Origin: Aliivibrio sp. EL58
Lineage (GTDB): Bacteria > Pseudomonadota > Gammaproteobacteria > Enterobacterales > Vibrionaceae
DNA: 64,000 nt
NCBI RefSeq assembly: GCF_900312675.1
Contig: NZ_OMPC01000006.1
Coordinates: 62,001 to 126,000 of the forward strand
Direction of reading: 5' to 3'
Part shown: positions 28,673 through 38,402 of the stretch, in pieces
Numbering within the stretch: position 1 is the stretch's first letter
Layout of the letters: each line of letters opens with the position of its first letter
Notes under the pieces: model-generated
Database searches by the model: none
Seen by the model: only the letters and a program-made list of their open reading frames with translations
What the model was told of the DNA's origin: nothing
Made by a program: the position numbers and the translations under genes

Positions 28673-29131
28673 CTAGTTTCTAAACAAATACCCTTCTTCC
28701 GCACTCACCGCTATCCATTCACCTTGCCAGTTCTGCATCATCCAAAAATTCGGTGCTTGATAAATAGTAACTCGTTGCGGCTCTTCTTGATTTTCTAACC
28801 ATACTTCTACCGTGCTTGGCGCTGGTAATTTGGTTTTGAGTACTTTCACTGGCTCTTCATTGAGAACTGTACCTTCCAGAGTAAACCAACGTTTAATCAA
28901 TTGGCTATCTGTTTTTGACGTATCGGAAGCAAGATCATAATCTGCAAAGTGCATTTTTTGGATGGCATTAACACCTTCAAATAAAGGCTGTACGCCTGTT
29001 ACCGTTTCTACTTGCTGTTCTGGTTCGAGTAAGTAGGTTTTAATTAGCTGAGGGGCTTGTAGGACACCAATGAAGAGTAATACAAAGATGATCAGCATGT
29101 TGTTGTATTTGCGGCGTGATGGTTTTTTCAT
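28673..29131 (-). CDS. Conserved-type hypothetical protein with one N-terminal membrane segment
   Basis: A 152-aa product. A basic N-terminus (KKPSRRKYNN) precedes one hydrophobic segment, residues ~12-30, so a periplasm-facing membrane anchor is predicted. The soluble part is acidic, with WFTLEGTVLNEEPV and NFWMMQNWQGEWIAVS at the C-terminal end. I do not recognise a family with known function; it resembles short single-pass proteins found near mutM/rpmG in vibrios. The last two residues (RN) and TAG stop are encoded by a module A repeat, so the native C-terminus may have been altered. Confidence 0.65.
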   Translation of the reverse strand: MKKPSRRKYNNMLIIFVLLFIGVLQAPQLIKTYLLEPEQQVETVTGVQPLFEGVNAIQKMHFADYDLASDTSKTDSQLIKRWFTLEGTVLNEEPVKVLKTKLPAPSTVEVWLENQEEPQRVTIYQAPNFWMMQNWQGEWIAVSAEEGYLFRN

Positions 29132-29149
29132 AAAACTCCCTAAGGCTAT

Positions 29150-29412
29150 AATGGTTTGAGACTAGAGACTATACGCTTCGCTAACTAGACCGCTTCGCTC
29201 CTATAAAAGAAAAAAGCGAAGGTTTCAGGTTTCAGGTTTCAGGAAAATCAAAAGCGAGCACACCTGAAACCTGCAAGCGCAGCGCCCTGAAACCTAGAAC
29301 TCAAAACACCTACCATACTCGCTTTTATAGTATCTAGTTAGCGCAGCGTATAGTTTCTAGCACTTTTCCTGAAACCTCTGTGCGAAGCATCCTGAATCCT
29401 GCTCTTCCGCGC
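29150..29412. repeat. Module A - B - B' - A' cluster between the hypothetical gene and rpmG
   Basis: A (GAGACTATACGCTTCGC, CTAGACCGCTTCGCTCC), then a triplet of TTCAGGT words, then B' (ACCTGAAACCTGCAAGCGC, AGCGCCCTGAAACC), then A' (TTATAGTATCTAGTTAGC) and a last CTGAAACCTCTGTGCGAAGC. Nested inverted order. It ends at the rpmG terminator. Confidence 0.87.
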
Positions 29413-29443
29413 AAAAAAAAACCCAGCAACAAGGCTGGGTTTT
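29411..29443 (-). terminator. Rho-independent terminator after rpmG
   Basis: On the minus strand AAAACCCAGC-CTTGTT-GCTGGGTTTT with a T run of about nine bases. It lies about 30 bases past the rpmG stop. Confidence 0.93.
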
Positions 29444-29475
29444 CAATATTATCAAAGTTGCAATCAGTAATCGAA

Positions 29476-29643
29476 TTACTTGATTTTAGCTTCTTTGTAA
29501 AGAACGTGCTGACGTACAACAGGATCAAACTTTTTGATCTCCATTTTACCAGGCATGTTACGTTTGTTCTTATCAGTTGTGTAGAAGTGACCAGTGTTAG
29601 CAGTTGATACTAACTTGATTTTCTCACGTGCGCCTTTAGCCAT
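29476..29643 (-). CDS. rpmG: Ribosomal protein bL33
   Basis: A 55-aa product, normal for bL33: [13 protein letters not shown] at the start, [11 protein letters not shown] in the middle, and [19 protein letters not shown] at the end (split across the family's conserved basic C-terminus). It is a large-subunit protein near the E site. No cysteine pairs, so this is the zinc-free type. It lies 13 bases after rpmB in the usual rpmB-rpmG operon, and a strong terminator follows. Confidence 0.97.
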   Translation of the reverse strand: MAKGAREKIKLVSTANTGHFYTTDKNKRNMPGKMEIKKFDPVVRQHVLYKEAKIK

Positions 29644-29656
29644 TTTCTAGATCCTT

Positions 29657-29893
29657 TTAAACGTTCTCGCCACGAGCACGCATTTCAGAAAGAACGACAT
29701 CGATGCCTTTCTTATCAATGATACGCATACCTTTAACGGTTAGACGAAGTTTAACGAAGCGTTTTTCGCTTTCTACCCAGAAACGATGAGTTTGTAGGTT
29801 CGGCAGAAAACGACGCTTGGTGGCATTTTTTGCGTGTGAGCGGTTGTTACCAACTGCAGGACGCTTACCAGTTACTTGGCATACTCGGGACAT
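29657..29893 (-). CDS. rpmB: Ribosomal protein bL28
   Basis: The 78-aa product starts at the ATG at 29893 ([12 protein letters not shown], the family start); an in-frame codon five residues earlier is not used in homologues. [19 protein letters not shown] and [19 protein letters not shown] are characteristic. It is a large-subunit protein required for assembly and is the first gene of rpmB-rpmG. Confidence 0.97.
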   Translation of the reverse strand: MSRVCQVTGKRPAVGNNRSHAKNATKRRFLPNLQTHRFWVESEKRFVKLRLTVKGMRIIDKKGIDVVLSEMRARGENV

Positions 29894-29996
29894 TGCTGTC
29901 TTCTCCAAATCGTTTCAGCTCGATATCACCTTGGTGGCAAAAAACCACTATTAATTCCAAATGAAATTAATAATTCAAGGCTATCAAAGGTCGCGC

Positions 29997-30025
29997 ATTA
30001 TACTAACTGAATGCGCATTGCTCAA
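29997..30025 (-). promoter_or_regulatory. Sigma70-type promoter for rpmB-rpmG
   Basis: On the minus strand the -35 TTGAGC and -10 TATAAT are separated by 17 bases, with GCGCGACC after the -10. It lies about 100 bases upstream of the rpmB start in a gene-free gap. This is the best-matching promoter of the window. Confidence 0.85.
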
Positions 30026-30088
30026 GACCCTAATGGGTCATTTTTACTATTTTTTGTGTTTTTTTTATTCAATTGCTTAAAAAAACAC

Positions 30089-30763
30089 TCAAATCCATCC
30101 TCTTTCGGCAAAAGAGACTATTTCTCCATCACCAATCACAAAATGATCGAGGACTCGGATATCAACCAATTCTACTGCATCTGAGATACGTTTTGTTATC
30201 CTTCTGTCAGCTTGACTTGGCTCTGCGACACCAGATGGGTGATTATGCGCTAAAATGATGGCGGCTGCATTATAATCTATCGATCTTTTTACAACTTCTC
30301 TTGGATAGACCGCAGCAGCATCGATTGTTCCTTCAAATAAAACCTCCCCTTTAAGTACTCTATGTTGGTTATCAAGAAAAAGAACATAGAAAGCTTCTCG
30401 ATGCCGATCTCTTAATATTCGTGTTAAATAACGCTTGGTGTGCTCTGGACTGGTGAGCGCATCTTCCTTTTCCATTTTTTCAAATAAATATCGCTCTGTC
30501 ATTTCAACCACTGCTTGCAACTGGGCAAACTTTGCCGAGCCTAGTCCTTTATGGCTGCAAAATTCACTTTCGTTCGATCCTAATAATTTTCTTAAGGATC
30601 CAAATTCTTTTAATAACTTGTCAGCCAGTTCAATCGCGTTCATTCCCTTGATACCAGTGCGAAGGAAGATAGCTAACAGCTCAGCATCGGTTAATGACTT
30701 TGGCCCTAGGGCAAGTAACTTCTCTCTTGGACGGGATTCCTCTGGCAGATTCATTAAAGACAT
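30089..30763 (-). CDS. radC: RadC/YicR family JAB-domain protein
   Basis: A 224-aa product. The N-terminal [21 protein letters not shown] and ALGPKSL region with a helix-hairpin-helix type segment ([14 protein letters not shown]) is followed by the C-terminal RadC domain: [20 protein letters not shown], then [18 protein letters not shown], the JAMM metalloprotease-like HxHx7Sx2D motif. The historic DNA-repair role is not supported, and its function is unsettled. It is divergent from coaBC, as in E. coli. Confidence 0.94.
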   Translation of the reverse strand: MSLMNLPEESRPREKLLALGPKSLTDAELLAIFLRTGIKGMNAIELADKLLKEFGSLRKLLGSNESEFCSHKGLGSAKFAQLQAVVEMTERYLFEKMEKEDALTSPEHTKRYLTRILRDRHREAFYVLFLDNQHRVLKGEVLFEGTIDAAAVYPREVVKRSIDYNAAAIILAHNHPSGVAEPSQADRRITKRISDAVELVDIRVLDHFVIGDGEIVSFAERGWI

Positions 30764-30978
30764 AAATGACTCATGTAATGATTAATATTTATACAGGTTA
30801 CAATCAATCCTCTGACCTTACCTTTCTCTCTCCCTAGCCTTCGGCCTGCTTCAAAGCTTGATTGCAATTATGTTTTTGCTCATTTACTTGCATCAAGAGA
30901 TTGAAGTGCATCACTCTGAAAAAAAATTATGATATGGTTAGCGCATTAATGGTGAATCACTTAAAGGTAAGTCGCGTC

Positions 30979-32187
30979 ATGGCATCTCTCTCGGGAAAAC
31001 GTATTCTTCTTGGTATTAGTGGCGGCATTGCTGCTTATAAATGTGCAGAGCTCACTCGTCGACTTATCGAGCGTGGCGCTGAGGTTCGTGTTGTGATGAC
31101 AACCGCTGCCAAAGAGTTTATTACGCCTCTGACAATGCAAGCCGTCTCTGGTCACCCTGTTGCTGACAGTTTATTAGATCCTGCTGCAGAAGCGTCGATG
31201 GGACACATTGAACTGGCTAAATGGGCTGATATCGTATTACTGGCTCCTGCTACTGCCGATTTAATCGCAAGAATGGCAGCTGGCATGGGTAACGATTTAT
31301 TAAGTACTTTGGTGCTTGCGACTGATTCACCTATTGCCGTTTCTCCGGCGATGAACCAACAAATGTATGCCAATCTAGCAACTCAAGAGAACATTGCGAC
31401 TCTGGCTCGCCGTGGTATGCATATTTGGGGTCCTGCTGCTGGTCAGCAAGCCTGTGGTGATGTAGGTATGGGCAGAATGCTTGAACCAATGGAGCTGGTG
31501 CATTTGTGTGAAAGCTTTTTTCAAAAAGATGAAGATAAGCCACTTTATGGCCAATCTTTATTAATCACGGCAGGTCCAACTCGTGAAGCGCTTGATCCAG
31601 TTCGCTACATCTCAAATCACAGCTCAGGAAAAATGGGCTTTGCAATTGCAGAAGCGGCTGCGCAATTAGGGGCAAAAGTCACTTTAGTTAGTGGCCCTGT
31701 AAAATTGGCGACTCCAGCTAATGTTGAGCGTATTGATATTGAAAGTGCAGAACAGATGCATAGTGCTGTCATGAGTAACGCGTCATCTCACTCACTCTTT
31801 ATTGCTTGTGCTGCGGTGGCTGATTTCAGACCTAGCCAAGTTGCCACTCAAAAAATGAAGAAAACCGCCGATAATGACGGTATGACCATCACAATGGTGA
31901 AGAACCCTGATATTGTTGCGTCGGTTGCTGCAATGACTGAAGAGCGTCCCTTTACGGTTGGTTTTGCTGCAGAAACGCAAGATGTAGAAAAATATGCTCG
32001 TGGTAAGTTAGAACGTAAGAATCTAGATATGATCTGTGCGAATGATGTCTCAATTCAAGGACAAGGCTTTAATAGCGACAACAATGCGCTTCATCTGTAT
32101 TGGAAAGGCGGCGATAAAGCTTTACCGTTAACGGCGAAGTCAGAGTTGGGTAAGGCGATTATGTTGGAGATAGTTGAGAGACTATAA
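30979..32187 (+). CDS. coaBC: Bifunctional phosphopantothenoylcysteine decarboxylase / phosphopantothenate-cysteine ligase
   Basis: About 402 aa from the ATG at 30979, which aligns with the family N-terminus ([17 protein letters not shown]); upstream in-frame ATGs add unrelated residues. The CoaC half has an FMN site, the catalytic-His segment [20 protein letters not shown], and SPAMNQQMY. The CoaB half begins near residue 190 with [20 protein letters not shown] and has the catalytic KMKKT region and VGFAAETQD. It makes 4'-phosphopantetheine from phosphopantothenate, cysteine and CTP. The C-terminal ERL and TAA stop lie in a degenerate module A copy. Confidence 0.96.
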   Translation: MASLSGKRILLGISGGIAAYKCAELTRRLIERGAEVRVVMTTAAKEFITPLTMQAVSGHPVADSLLDPAAEASMGHIELAKWADIVLLAPATADLIARMAAGMGNDLLSTLVLATDSPIAVSPAMNQQMYANLATQENIATLARRGMHIWGPAAGQQACGDVGMGRMLEPMELVHLCESFFQKDEDKPLYGQSLLITAGPTREALDPVRYISNHSSGKMGFAIAEAAAQLGAKVTLVSGPVKLATPANVERIDIESAEQMHSAVMSNASSHSLFIACAAVADFRPSQVATQKMKKTADNDGMTITMVKNPDIVASVAAMTEERPFTVGFAAETQDVEKYARGKLERKNLDMICANDVSIQGQGFNSDNNALHLYWKGGDKALPLTAKSELGKAIMLEIVERL

Positions 32188-32214
32188 GCTGCACTAACTA
32201 GATACTATAAAAAC
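32180..32214 (+). repeat. Degenerate module A at the coaBC stop
   Basis: AGAGACTATAAGCTGCACTA, ACTAGATACTATAAA is module A with core changed to AGCTGCACTA. The coaBC stop codon (TAA) is inside it. Confidence 0.8.
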
Positions 32215-32248
32215 AGCACTTAAAAATAAAAAAGACAAAGGAACAACA

Positions 32249-32839
32249 ATGACGACAACAAAAAAAACAAATCGTCGTGATGAAATATTACAAGCGTTAG
32301 CACAAATGTTGGAATCTAACGAAGGTGCTTCACGTATTACTACCGCAAAACTTGCTAAACAAGTGGGTGTATCCGAAGCAGCGTTATATCGCCACTTTCC
32401 AAGCAAAGCAAAAATGTTTGAAGGGTTGATTGAGTTTATTGAAGAATCTCTATTCTCTCGTATCAATCGAATTATTGAAGATGAAAAAGATACCTTAAAA
32501 CGTATTGAGCTATTATTAAAACTTCTACTGGCGTTTGCTGAACGTAATCCGGGATTGACTCGAATTATGACTGGCCACGCATTAATGTTTGAAAATGAGC
32601 GTCTTCGTGAACGAATTAATCAAATCTTCGAACGTATTGAACTGCAATTCAAACAGATATTACGTGAACGCATGATACGTGAAGGCAAAGCATTCCCTGT
32701 TGATGAGGGTATTCTTGCTGCACAACTTGTTGGTCAAGTGGAAGGCAGCTTCTGTCGCTTTGTACGATCTGATTTCAAATATCAGCCAACCGCAAACTTT
32801 AATGAGTATTGGGCGCTATTAAGTGCTCAGATCCAATAA
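32249..32839 (+). CDS. slmA: Nucleoid occlusion factor SlmA
   Basis: A 196-aa TetR-fold protein with SlmA hallmarks: [42 protein letters not shown] as the DNA-binding region (~35-58), [13 protein letters not shown], and the C-terminal [14 protein letters not shown]. It binds specific chromosomal sites and antagonises FtsZ polymerisation over the nucleoid. AAGGA lies before the ATG. Its position just after coaBC matches many gamma-proteobacteria. A terminator follows. Confidence 0.95.
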   Translation: MTTTKKTNRRDEILQALAQMLESNEGASRITTAKLAKQVGVSEAALYRHFPSKAKMFEGLIEFIEESLFSRINRIIEDEKDTLKRIELLLKLLLAFAERNPGLTRIMTGHALMFENERLRERINQIFERIELQFKQILRERMIREGKAFPVDEGILAAQLVGQVEGSFCRFVRSDFKYQPTANFNEYWALLSAQIQ

Positions 32840-32848
32840 ATCCAACCC

Positions 32849-32885
32849 AATCTAACGGTATTTCACGTTAGATTGATCTTTTTTC
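32849..32885 (+). terminator. Rho-independent terminator after slmA
   Basis: AATCTAACG-GTATTTCA-CGTTAGATT, then GATCTTTTTTC. It lies 10 bases after the slmA stop and just ahead of lpxL. Confidence 0.83.
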
Positions 32886-32898
32886 AAACAGGTTTACG

Positions 32899-33837
32899 AT
32901 GTCTAAATATCAAGCCCCTAAATTCTCCATCTCTCTTCTGCACCCTAAATATTGGGGGGTTTGGTTTGGCTTTGGTTTATTGTTCACTATCGTCACGGTT
33001 TTACCTTATAAAGCGACCTATAAACTCGCTCGAGGGTTAGGCTTTCTAGGATTAAAATTTAGTAAGTCTCGCGCTCATATTGCTCGCCGTAATCTTGAAT
33101 TGGCTTTTCCTGAGATGACCTCATCTGAGCGCGAAGCTATCGTTATTGAGAATTTCAAAAACTCAGGGTTGGCTATTTTTGAAACTGGGATGGCTTGGGT
33201 ATGGCCAAACTGGCGTATAGAAAAACACTTTAGCTACGAGAATGTGCAACATCTATTAGATTTTGAGAAAGAAAAAAAAGGCGTATTGGTCGTTATTGTT
33301 CACGCCCTTAATCTTGAGCTAACTTGTCGAGCTATGGCAGCGGTCTCTCCTGGTTACGGCGTTTATCGACCTCACAACAACCCTGCTTATGACTTTATTC
33401 AGTACTGGGGACGCACTAGCCACGGAAATCAAGCCATTGATCGTAAAGACGTAAAGGAAATGATTCGTAAGTTGCGCGATGGCGAACGGGTCTGTTATTT
33501 ACCAGACCACGACTACAATCGAAATAAGTCGGTATTTGTGCCTTTCTTTGCGGTTCCCGATGCTTGTACCACTATTGGTTCAGATATTTTAATCAGTGCG
33601 AGCCAATGCGCTGTAATCACTGCATCAGGGTTTAGAACCTACAATAATTATCATCTGCAGATTGATCATGACATTAGCGATCAATTTCCGAAGAAAGATC
33701 CCACTGGCGTTGCGACAGTAATGAACCAAGCCGTTGAGCGTGTCATTCTTCGTGGTATTCCTCAATGGATGTGGCTGCATAAGCGATTTAAGACCATGGA
33801 AGATCCAAGCATTAAAAAAGGCATTCGTTACGATTAA
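32899..33837 (+). CDS. lpxL: Lipid A late acyltransferase (LpxL/HtrB family)
   Basis: A 312-aa product. An N-terminal membrane segment (GVWFGFGLLFTIVTVLPY) precedes the acyltransferase domain. The catalytic HALNLE (HX4E) lies near residue 134, RPHNNPAYDFIQYWGR near residue 155, and CYLPDHDYN near residue 197. It transfers a secondary acyl chain to Kdo-lipid IVA at the inner membrane. LpxL fits better than LpxM by the HALNLE and DHDYN pattern, but the assignment within the family and the acyl chain are uncertain. Confidence 0.88.
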   Translation: MSKYQAPKFSISLLHPKYWGVWFGFGLLFTIVTVLPYKATYKLARGLGFLGLKFSKSRAHIARRNLELAFPEMTSSEREAIVIENFKNSGLAIFETGMAWVWPNWRIEKHFSYENVQHLLDFEKEKKGVLVVIVHALNLELTCRAMAAVSPGYGVYRPHNNPAYDFIQYWGRTSHGNQAIDRKDVKEMIRKLRDGERVCYLPDHDYNRNKSVFVPFFAVPDACTTIGSDILISASQCAVITASGFRTYNNYHLQIDHDISDQFPKKDPTGVATVMNQAVERVILRGIPQWMWLHKRFKTMEDPSIKKGIRYD

Positions 33838-33873
33838 TCGGATGTCGCTATTTCGGAGTTAAACTAGGGAAAG

Positions 33874-34341
33874 ATGAAAACCAATTTAATCACACGTGAA
33901 GGCTTTAATAAGCTACAAGATGAACTCACGTTTCTATGGAAGGAAGAGCGCCCCGAAGTCACAAAAAAAGTGACTTGGGCCGCTAGCTTAGGTGATCGTA
34001 GCGAAAACGCGGATTACCAATACAATAAGAAACGCCTGCGCGAAATTGACCGCCGTGTGCGCTATTTGCGTAAGCGTTTGGATCAAGTCAAAATCGTTGA
34101 TTACTCCCCCCAACAAGATGGCAAAATCTTTTTCGGTGCGTTCGTGGAAATTGAAAACGAACAAGGCGATACCCTCTCTTTTCGCATTGTCGGCCCTGAT
34201 GAAATTTTTGGTCGCCATGATTACATTTCGATAGATTCTCCTATGGCTCGCGCGCTCATCAAGAAAGAAGTGGATGAAGAAGCGATTGTGAAAACGCCGG
34301 AGGGGGATAAAGAATGGTTTGTGAATTCGATAAAATACTAA
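33874..34341 (+). CDS. greB: Transcript cleavage/elongation factor GreB
   Basis: A 155-aa product. An N-terminal coiled-coil with ITREGFNKLQDELTFLWKEERP and GDRSENADYQYNKKRLREID, which carries the acidic tip (Asp/Glu) that enters the RNA polymerase secondary channel; then a C-terminal FKBP-like domain (VGPDEIF, ISIDSPMARALI). The tip charge pattern and length indicate GreB rather than GreA. It restarts backtracked polymerase. AGGGAAAG precedes the ATG. The stop TAA sits at the edge of a module A repeat. Confidence 0.96.
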   Translation: MKTNLITREGFNKLQDELTFLWKEERPEVTKKVTWAASLGDRSENADYQYNKKRLREIDRRVRYLRKRLDQVKIVDYSPQQDGKIFFGAFVEIENEQGDTLSFRIVGPDEIFGRHDYISIDSPMARALIKKEVDEEAIVKTPEGDKEWFVNSIKY

Positions 34342-34462
34342 GAACTATACGCTGCGCTAACTAGAACGCTTCGCTCTAGAAACTATAAAAGAAAAAGCAT
34401 GAACCAATTAAAACGGTACTTCCCAACTCAGCCATACATGCTCTTATAGTTTCTAGTTAAAA
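34340..34462. repeat. Module A - A' inverted pair after greB
   Basis: The left copy AAGAACTATACGCTGCGC, TAACTAGAACGCTTCGCTC, TAGAAACTATAAAAG; the right copy is truncated (GCTCTTATAGTTTCTAGTTA). The left edge overlaps the greB stop. Confidence 0.86.
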
Positions 34463-34508
34463 CAAACAGCCTCATCACACGCTTTTAATTAATTAAAAAA
34501 GAATCAAA

Positions 34509-36845
34509 ATGATAATAAATATAATTGCTAAAGAACTTAACGTTCGCCCTCAACAAGTTGCCGCTGCTGTTCAATTGATTGACGAAGGCAGCACCATTCC
34601 ATTTATTGCTCGTTACCGTAAAGAAGTAACGGAAGGTTTGGACGATACTCAACTTCGTACGCTAGACACTCGTTTAACCTATTTACGTGAGCTAGATGAC
34701 CGTCGTAAAACCATTCTAAAATCGATCACAGAACAAGACAAACTGACGCCTGAACTAGAGCGTGAGATTTTAGATGCCGACAGCAAAACTCGTCTTGAAG
34801 ATTTGTACTTACCCTTCAAACGTAAGCGTCGTACTAAAGGTCAAATTGCAATTGAAGCAGGTATTGAACCGCTGGCTGATTTATTGTGGACCCAACCTGA
34901 AAATAACCCTGAAGATGCCGCTCAATCGTATGTGAATGCGGATAATGGCTTTGCTGATACCAAAGCTGTGCTTGATGGTGCTCGTGCAATCCTGATGGAA
35001 CGTATGGCTGAAGACGCTAACTTACTAGAGAAAGTACGTAGCTACTTAACCAGCAATGCAGAACTAAGTTCTAAAATGGTTGATGGTCAAGAACATGCAG
35101 GCGAGAAATTTAAAGATTACTTTGAGCATAATGAAAAGCTAACCCGTGTTCCTTCTCACCGTGCGCTTGCGATGCTTCGTGGTCGTAATGAAGGTTTTTT
35201 ACAGCTTTCAATTAATGCCGATCCAAATCAAGAAGAAGGCGTTCGTGGCTCTTACTGTGAAATCATCATTGCCAATCATTATGGTATTACTCTAGGTTCT
35301 CAACCTGCTGATTTATGGCGTAAGCAAGTGATCAGCTGGGCATGGCGCATTAAGATTTTAATGCACATGGAAACGGAATTAATGGGTGGCTTAAAAGAGC
35401 GCTCTGAAGACGAAGCGATTGATGTATTTGCCACTAACCTTAAAGACTTATTAATGGCAGCACCAGCTGGTCTGAAAACCACATTAGGTTTAGATCCTGG
35501 TTTACGTACCGGTACTAAAGTTGCGGTGGTTGATGCGACAGGTAAAGTATTAGCAACAGATACGATTTATCCTAACCAGCCCCACAACCAAATTGCTAAA
35601 TCAGCACATACGATTGAAAATTTAATCAAAAAACATAACGTTGATTTGATTGCAATTGGTAATGGTACAGCATCTCGTGAAACCGATGCGTTTGTTGGTG
35701 ATTTACTGAAAAAATCAGGCTTATCTGCAACCAAAATTATCGTTAGTGAAGCCGGTGCATCTGTGTACTCGGCCTCTGAACTCGCAGCAAAAGAGTTCCC
35801 AGATTTAGATGTATCAATCCGTGGTGCGGTTTCTATCGCTCGTCGCTTACAAGATCCACTGGCTGAACTAGTAAAAATTGACCCTAAAGCAATTGGTGTA
35901 GGTCAATATCAGCATGATGTTAGTCAAAGCCAATTAGCGAAGAAACTAGATGCGGTAATTGAAGACTGTGTAAATGCCGTTGGTGTTGATGTAAATACGG
36001 CATCTTCTGCATTATTGACGCGAGTTGCAGGCTTATCGACGACAATCGCACAAAATATTGTAGATTATCGTGATGAAAATGGTCGCTTTGAAAACCGTAT
36101 TACGTTGAAAAAAGTTGCTCGTTTGGGGCCAAAAGCGTTTGAGCAATGTGCTGGTTTCTTACGTGTGATGAATGGTAAAAACCCTCTGGATGCCTCAGCG
36201 GTTCACCCTGAAGCCTACCCTGTGGTTAAAGCGATGGCAGAGAAAAACAATAAAGCGATTGATGCGATTATTGGTAACACTGAGTTCTTACGCTCGGTTG
36301 CTGCCAATGACTACATCAGTGCTGATTTTGGTCTACCTACCGTCACTGACATCATTTCTGAACTTGATAAACCGGGTCGAGATCCTCGTCCTGAGTTTAA
36401 AACTGCGACCTTTGCTGATGGCGTAAACACGGTATCTGATCTTGAATTAGGCATGATATTGGAAGGCGTGGTATCTAACGTGGCGAACTTTGGTGCATTT
36501 GTTGATATCGGCGTTCACCAAGATGGTTTGGTTCATATCTCTGCGCTAAGTGATACGTTTGTCTCTGACCCACGTGAAGTGGTTAAAGCCGGCGACATCG
36601 TAAAAGTGAAGGTTATGGAAGTCGATGCTCAACGTAAGCGCATCGCCCTGACTATGCGTTTGAATGATACTCCAGGGGAAGATAACCGTCCTCAGCGTCA
36701 ATCAAATAAACCACAGCAGCGTAATGAGCGCACTCAAGCGCCAAGGCCTTCCTCTTCAGCAAGACAACAGCGTTCAAATAATGATGTTGGTAATGCGGCG
36801 ATGGGTGGTGCGTTTGCTGCGGCATTTGCGAAGGCGAAGAAGTAA
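34509..36845 (+). CDS. tex: Tex-family S1 RNA-binding transcription accessory protein
   Basis: A 778-aa product, full length. The N-terminal helical domain ([27 protein letters not shown]) is typical. A YqgF-like domain ([18 protein letters not shown]) starts near residue 323. Helix-hairpin-helix repeats ([37 protein letters not shown]) cover ~490-560. The S1 RNA-binding domain ([21 protein letters not shown]) starts near residue 650. The tail is Gln/Arg/Ser-rich. It is thought to bind nucleic acid and RNA polymerase; the exact role is not known. Confidence 0.96.
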   Translation: MIINIIAKELNVRPQQVAAAVQLIDEGSTIPFIARYRKEVTEGLDDTQLRTLDTRLTYLRELDDRRKTILKSITEQDKLTPELEREILDADSKTRLEDLYLPFKRKRRTKGQIAIEAGIEPLADLLWTQPENNPEDAAQSYVNADNGFADTKAVLDGARAILMERMAEDANLLEKVRSYLTSNAELSSKMVDGQEHAGEKFKDYFEHNEKLTRVPSHRALAMLRGRNEGFLQLSINADPNQEEGVRGSYCEIIIANHYGITLGSQPADLWRKQVISWAWRIKILMHMETELMGGLKERSEDEAIDVFATNLKDLLMAAPAGLKTTLGLDPGLRTGTKVAVVDATGKVLATDTIYPNQPHNQIAKSAHTIENLIKKHNVDLIAIGNGTASRETDAFVGDLLKKSGLSATKIIVSEAGASVYSASELAAKEFPDLDVSIRGAVSIARRLQDPLAELVKIDPKAIGVGQYQHDVSQSQLAKKLDAVIEDCVNAVGVDVNTASSALLTRVAGLSTTIAQNIVDYRDENGRFENRITLKKVARLGPKAFEQCAGFLRVMNGKNPLDASAVHPEAYPVVKAMAEKNNKAIDAIIGNTEFLRSVAANDYISADFGLPTVTDIISELDKPGRDPRPEFKTATFADGVNTVSDLELGMILEGVVSNVANFGAFVDIGVHQDGLVHISALSDTFVSDPREVVKAGDIVKVKVMEVDAQRKRIALTMRLNDTPGEDNRPQRQSNKPQQRNERTQAPRPSSSARQQRSNNDVGNAAMGGAFAAAFAKAKK

Positions 36846-36848
36846 AAA

Positions 36849-37061
36849 TGTGGAAAGCGAAGCTAGAAACTATACGCTTCGCTGACTAGAGACTATAAGA
36901 TCGTGTATAGCTGGCGTGGTGATAACTTAGGTTTCAGGACGCTACGCTTGCAGGTTTCAGGTGTACTCGCTTTTGAACTTCCTGAAACCTGAGACCTGAA
37001 TCCTCGCTTTTTGCTCTTCCTCGTCCCTCGAGCGAAGCGTCCTCGACTCTCGTCCCTGCTC
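36849..37061. repeat. Module A - B - B' - C' cluster between tex and the next gene
   Basis: A (CTAGAAACTATACGCTTCGC, TGACTAGAGACTATAAG), the spacer GTGTATAGCTGGCGTGGTG, B (GTTTCAGGACGCTACGC, TTGCAGGTTTCAGG), B' (CTTCCTGAAACCTGAGACC) and C' (CTCGTCCCTCGAGCGAAGC, GTCCTCGACTCTCGTCCC). Confidence 0.9.
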
Positions 37062-37541
37062 TTAAAGCACCGCCAATATATCCGACGGATTATTCGGCAC
37101 TACCGCTTTATCATAATGAAAACTGATCACACTGCGACGGCGAACCATTCTCCCCATCTCAGCCAATTTTTCTAATAACTCTTTTGGTAAATTGAAACGC
37201 ATGGTGTAACCCGTGCCCTCGCCTTGCGTGTAAGTATCAATCGATAACAATCTCGCAAGTTTAGCCAAGTCATCATCAATATCATACAAGGTTCCAAAAC
37301 GAGGTTTCGGATCTTCTTTCTCTTCCACCACATCATAACCGGGATGATCGGACGGCTCCCACGCATCACGCTTATGTTGTTTATCATCACCTTTAATCGC
37401 TTTTTCAGACGTCGTTTCACTCATCTTTGTCGTTGGCACAACAGGTTTTTTAACACGATTTTCACGTGCTACTTGTTCTGTTGGCAAATTAACAGAGGGT
37501 GCAATCAGCGGCACACTAATACTGTTAGTTGAAAAGTTCAT
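37062..37541 (-). CDS. Hypothetical protein of vibrio type
   Basis: A 159-aa product. The first ~75 residues are low-complexity, charged and likely disordered (PVVPTTKMSETTSEKAIK). The rest looks folded: DIDDDLAKLARLLSIDTYTQ, MRFNLPKELLEKLAEMGRMV, RRRSVISFHYDK. No signal peptide, no catalytic motif. I do not recognise a function; similar genes beside bioH occur in vibrios, as far as I recall. It lies between tex and bioH, on the same strand as bioH 57 bases downstream of it, so they may be co-transcribed. Confidence 0.65.
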   Translation of the reverse strand: MNFSTNSISVPLIAPSVNLPTEQVARENRVKKPVVPTTKMSETTSEKAIKGDDKQHKRDAWEPSDHPGYDVVEEKEDPKPRFGTLYDIDDDLAKLARLLSIDTYTQGEGTGYTMRFNLPKELLEKLAEMGRMVRRRSVISFHYDKAVVPNNPSDILAVL

Positions 37542-37598
37542 AAAACGTTTCCTTATCGAAAAACTAGGCGTAATAAACTAAAAATGATGACGCTATTA

Positions 37599-38363
37599 TT
37601 ACTCTAAAAAATAGCGTAGCTCAGCGATAAATTCATCACTGTGCGAAATAAATGGGGCGTGAGAAGCTTGCTCAAACACCACTTTTGTTGAATTAGGGAT
37701 AAGCGTATCCATATCTAGTGCAACTCTAATTGGCACTAAACCATCTAATCGGCCGTACATTCTGCATACTGGCATCGATAATTGAGATAATACTTCTCGT
37801 AAATCTATATCGGCCAAAATGGACAAACCTGTAGCTAAAGCCGCTTGATTTGGTGAAGGGCGTGAAAAAACAGCCTGCTTCACTTGTTTAATATCTTGCT
37901 TAGCATTTGGGCTTCCCATCGCTTGCAGTGCCATAAAGCGCTCAACGGTTAAGGTGAAATCCTCTTTTAACTGCTCAGTAAATTGAGATAACACCGCCGG
38001 CTTTATTCCTCGCCAGCCTTTCTCAGCCGCAAATCGTGGGGAGCTTGCTACGGTAATTAATTGACTCACACGATCTGGTGCCGTTAATGCCGCTTGAGTT
38101 GCGATTAATCCGCCAAGAGACCATCCAAGCCACGCGGCTTTTTCTGGTGCTTGAGCTAATACTTGCGCCACCATCTCATCAAAATCAGCACTGCCAAGAT
38201 CTGCACTGTGTCCGTAGCCTGATAGATCAACGGTATGAACTCGATACTGTGAGCTTAGCTTATCAACAACAGGTTGCCACACTGCCCCGTTCATTCCCCA
38301 TCCGTGAATGAGAACCAGATCGGAACCTTCGCCTTCCGTTTGCCAATAAAGAGGAGTTGTCAT
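37599..38363 (-). CDS. bioH: Pimeloyl-ACP methyl ester esterase
   Basis: A 254-aa alpha/beta hydrolase. DLVLIHGWGMNGAVWQPVV gives the oxyanion HGWG near residue 20. The nucleophile elbow GWSLGG has Ser82. RMYGRLDGLVPI carries the likely acid Asp near residue 207, and EQASHAPFISHSDEF the catalytic His near residue 235. It releases pimeloyl-ACP from its methyl ester in biotin synthesis. It is divergent from the comF-like gene as in other gamma-proteobacteria, where bioH is also unlinked to the bio operon. Confidence 0.94.
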   Translation of the reverse strand: MTTPLYWQTEGEGSDLVLIHGWGMNGAVWQPVVDKLSSQYRVHTVDLSGYGHSADLGSADFDEMVAQVLAQAPEKAAWLGWSLGGLIATQAALTAPDRVSQLITVASSPRFAAEKGWRGIKPAVLSQFTEQLKEDFTLTVERFMALQAMGSPNAKQDIKQVKQAVFSRPSPNQAALATGLSILADIDLREVLSQLSMPVCRMYGRLDGLVPIRVALDMDTLIPNSTKVVFEQASHAPFISHSDEFIAELRYFLE

Positions 38364-38402
38364 CTACACTGCCTACTCGTATTCAAAAATAAGGATGGTT
38401 AA

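Noticed and set aside
36664-36885. 73-aa ORF ending in RNYTLR
   Set aside because: Out-of-frame shadow of the 3' end of tex that runs into module A; the same peptide ending just reflects the repeat.
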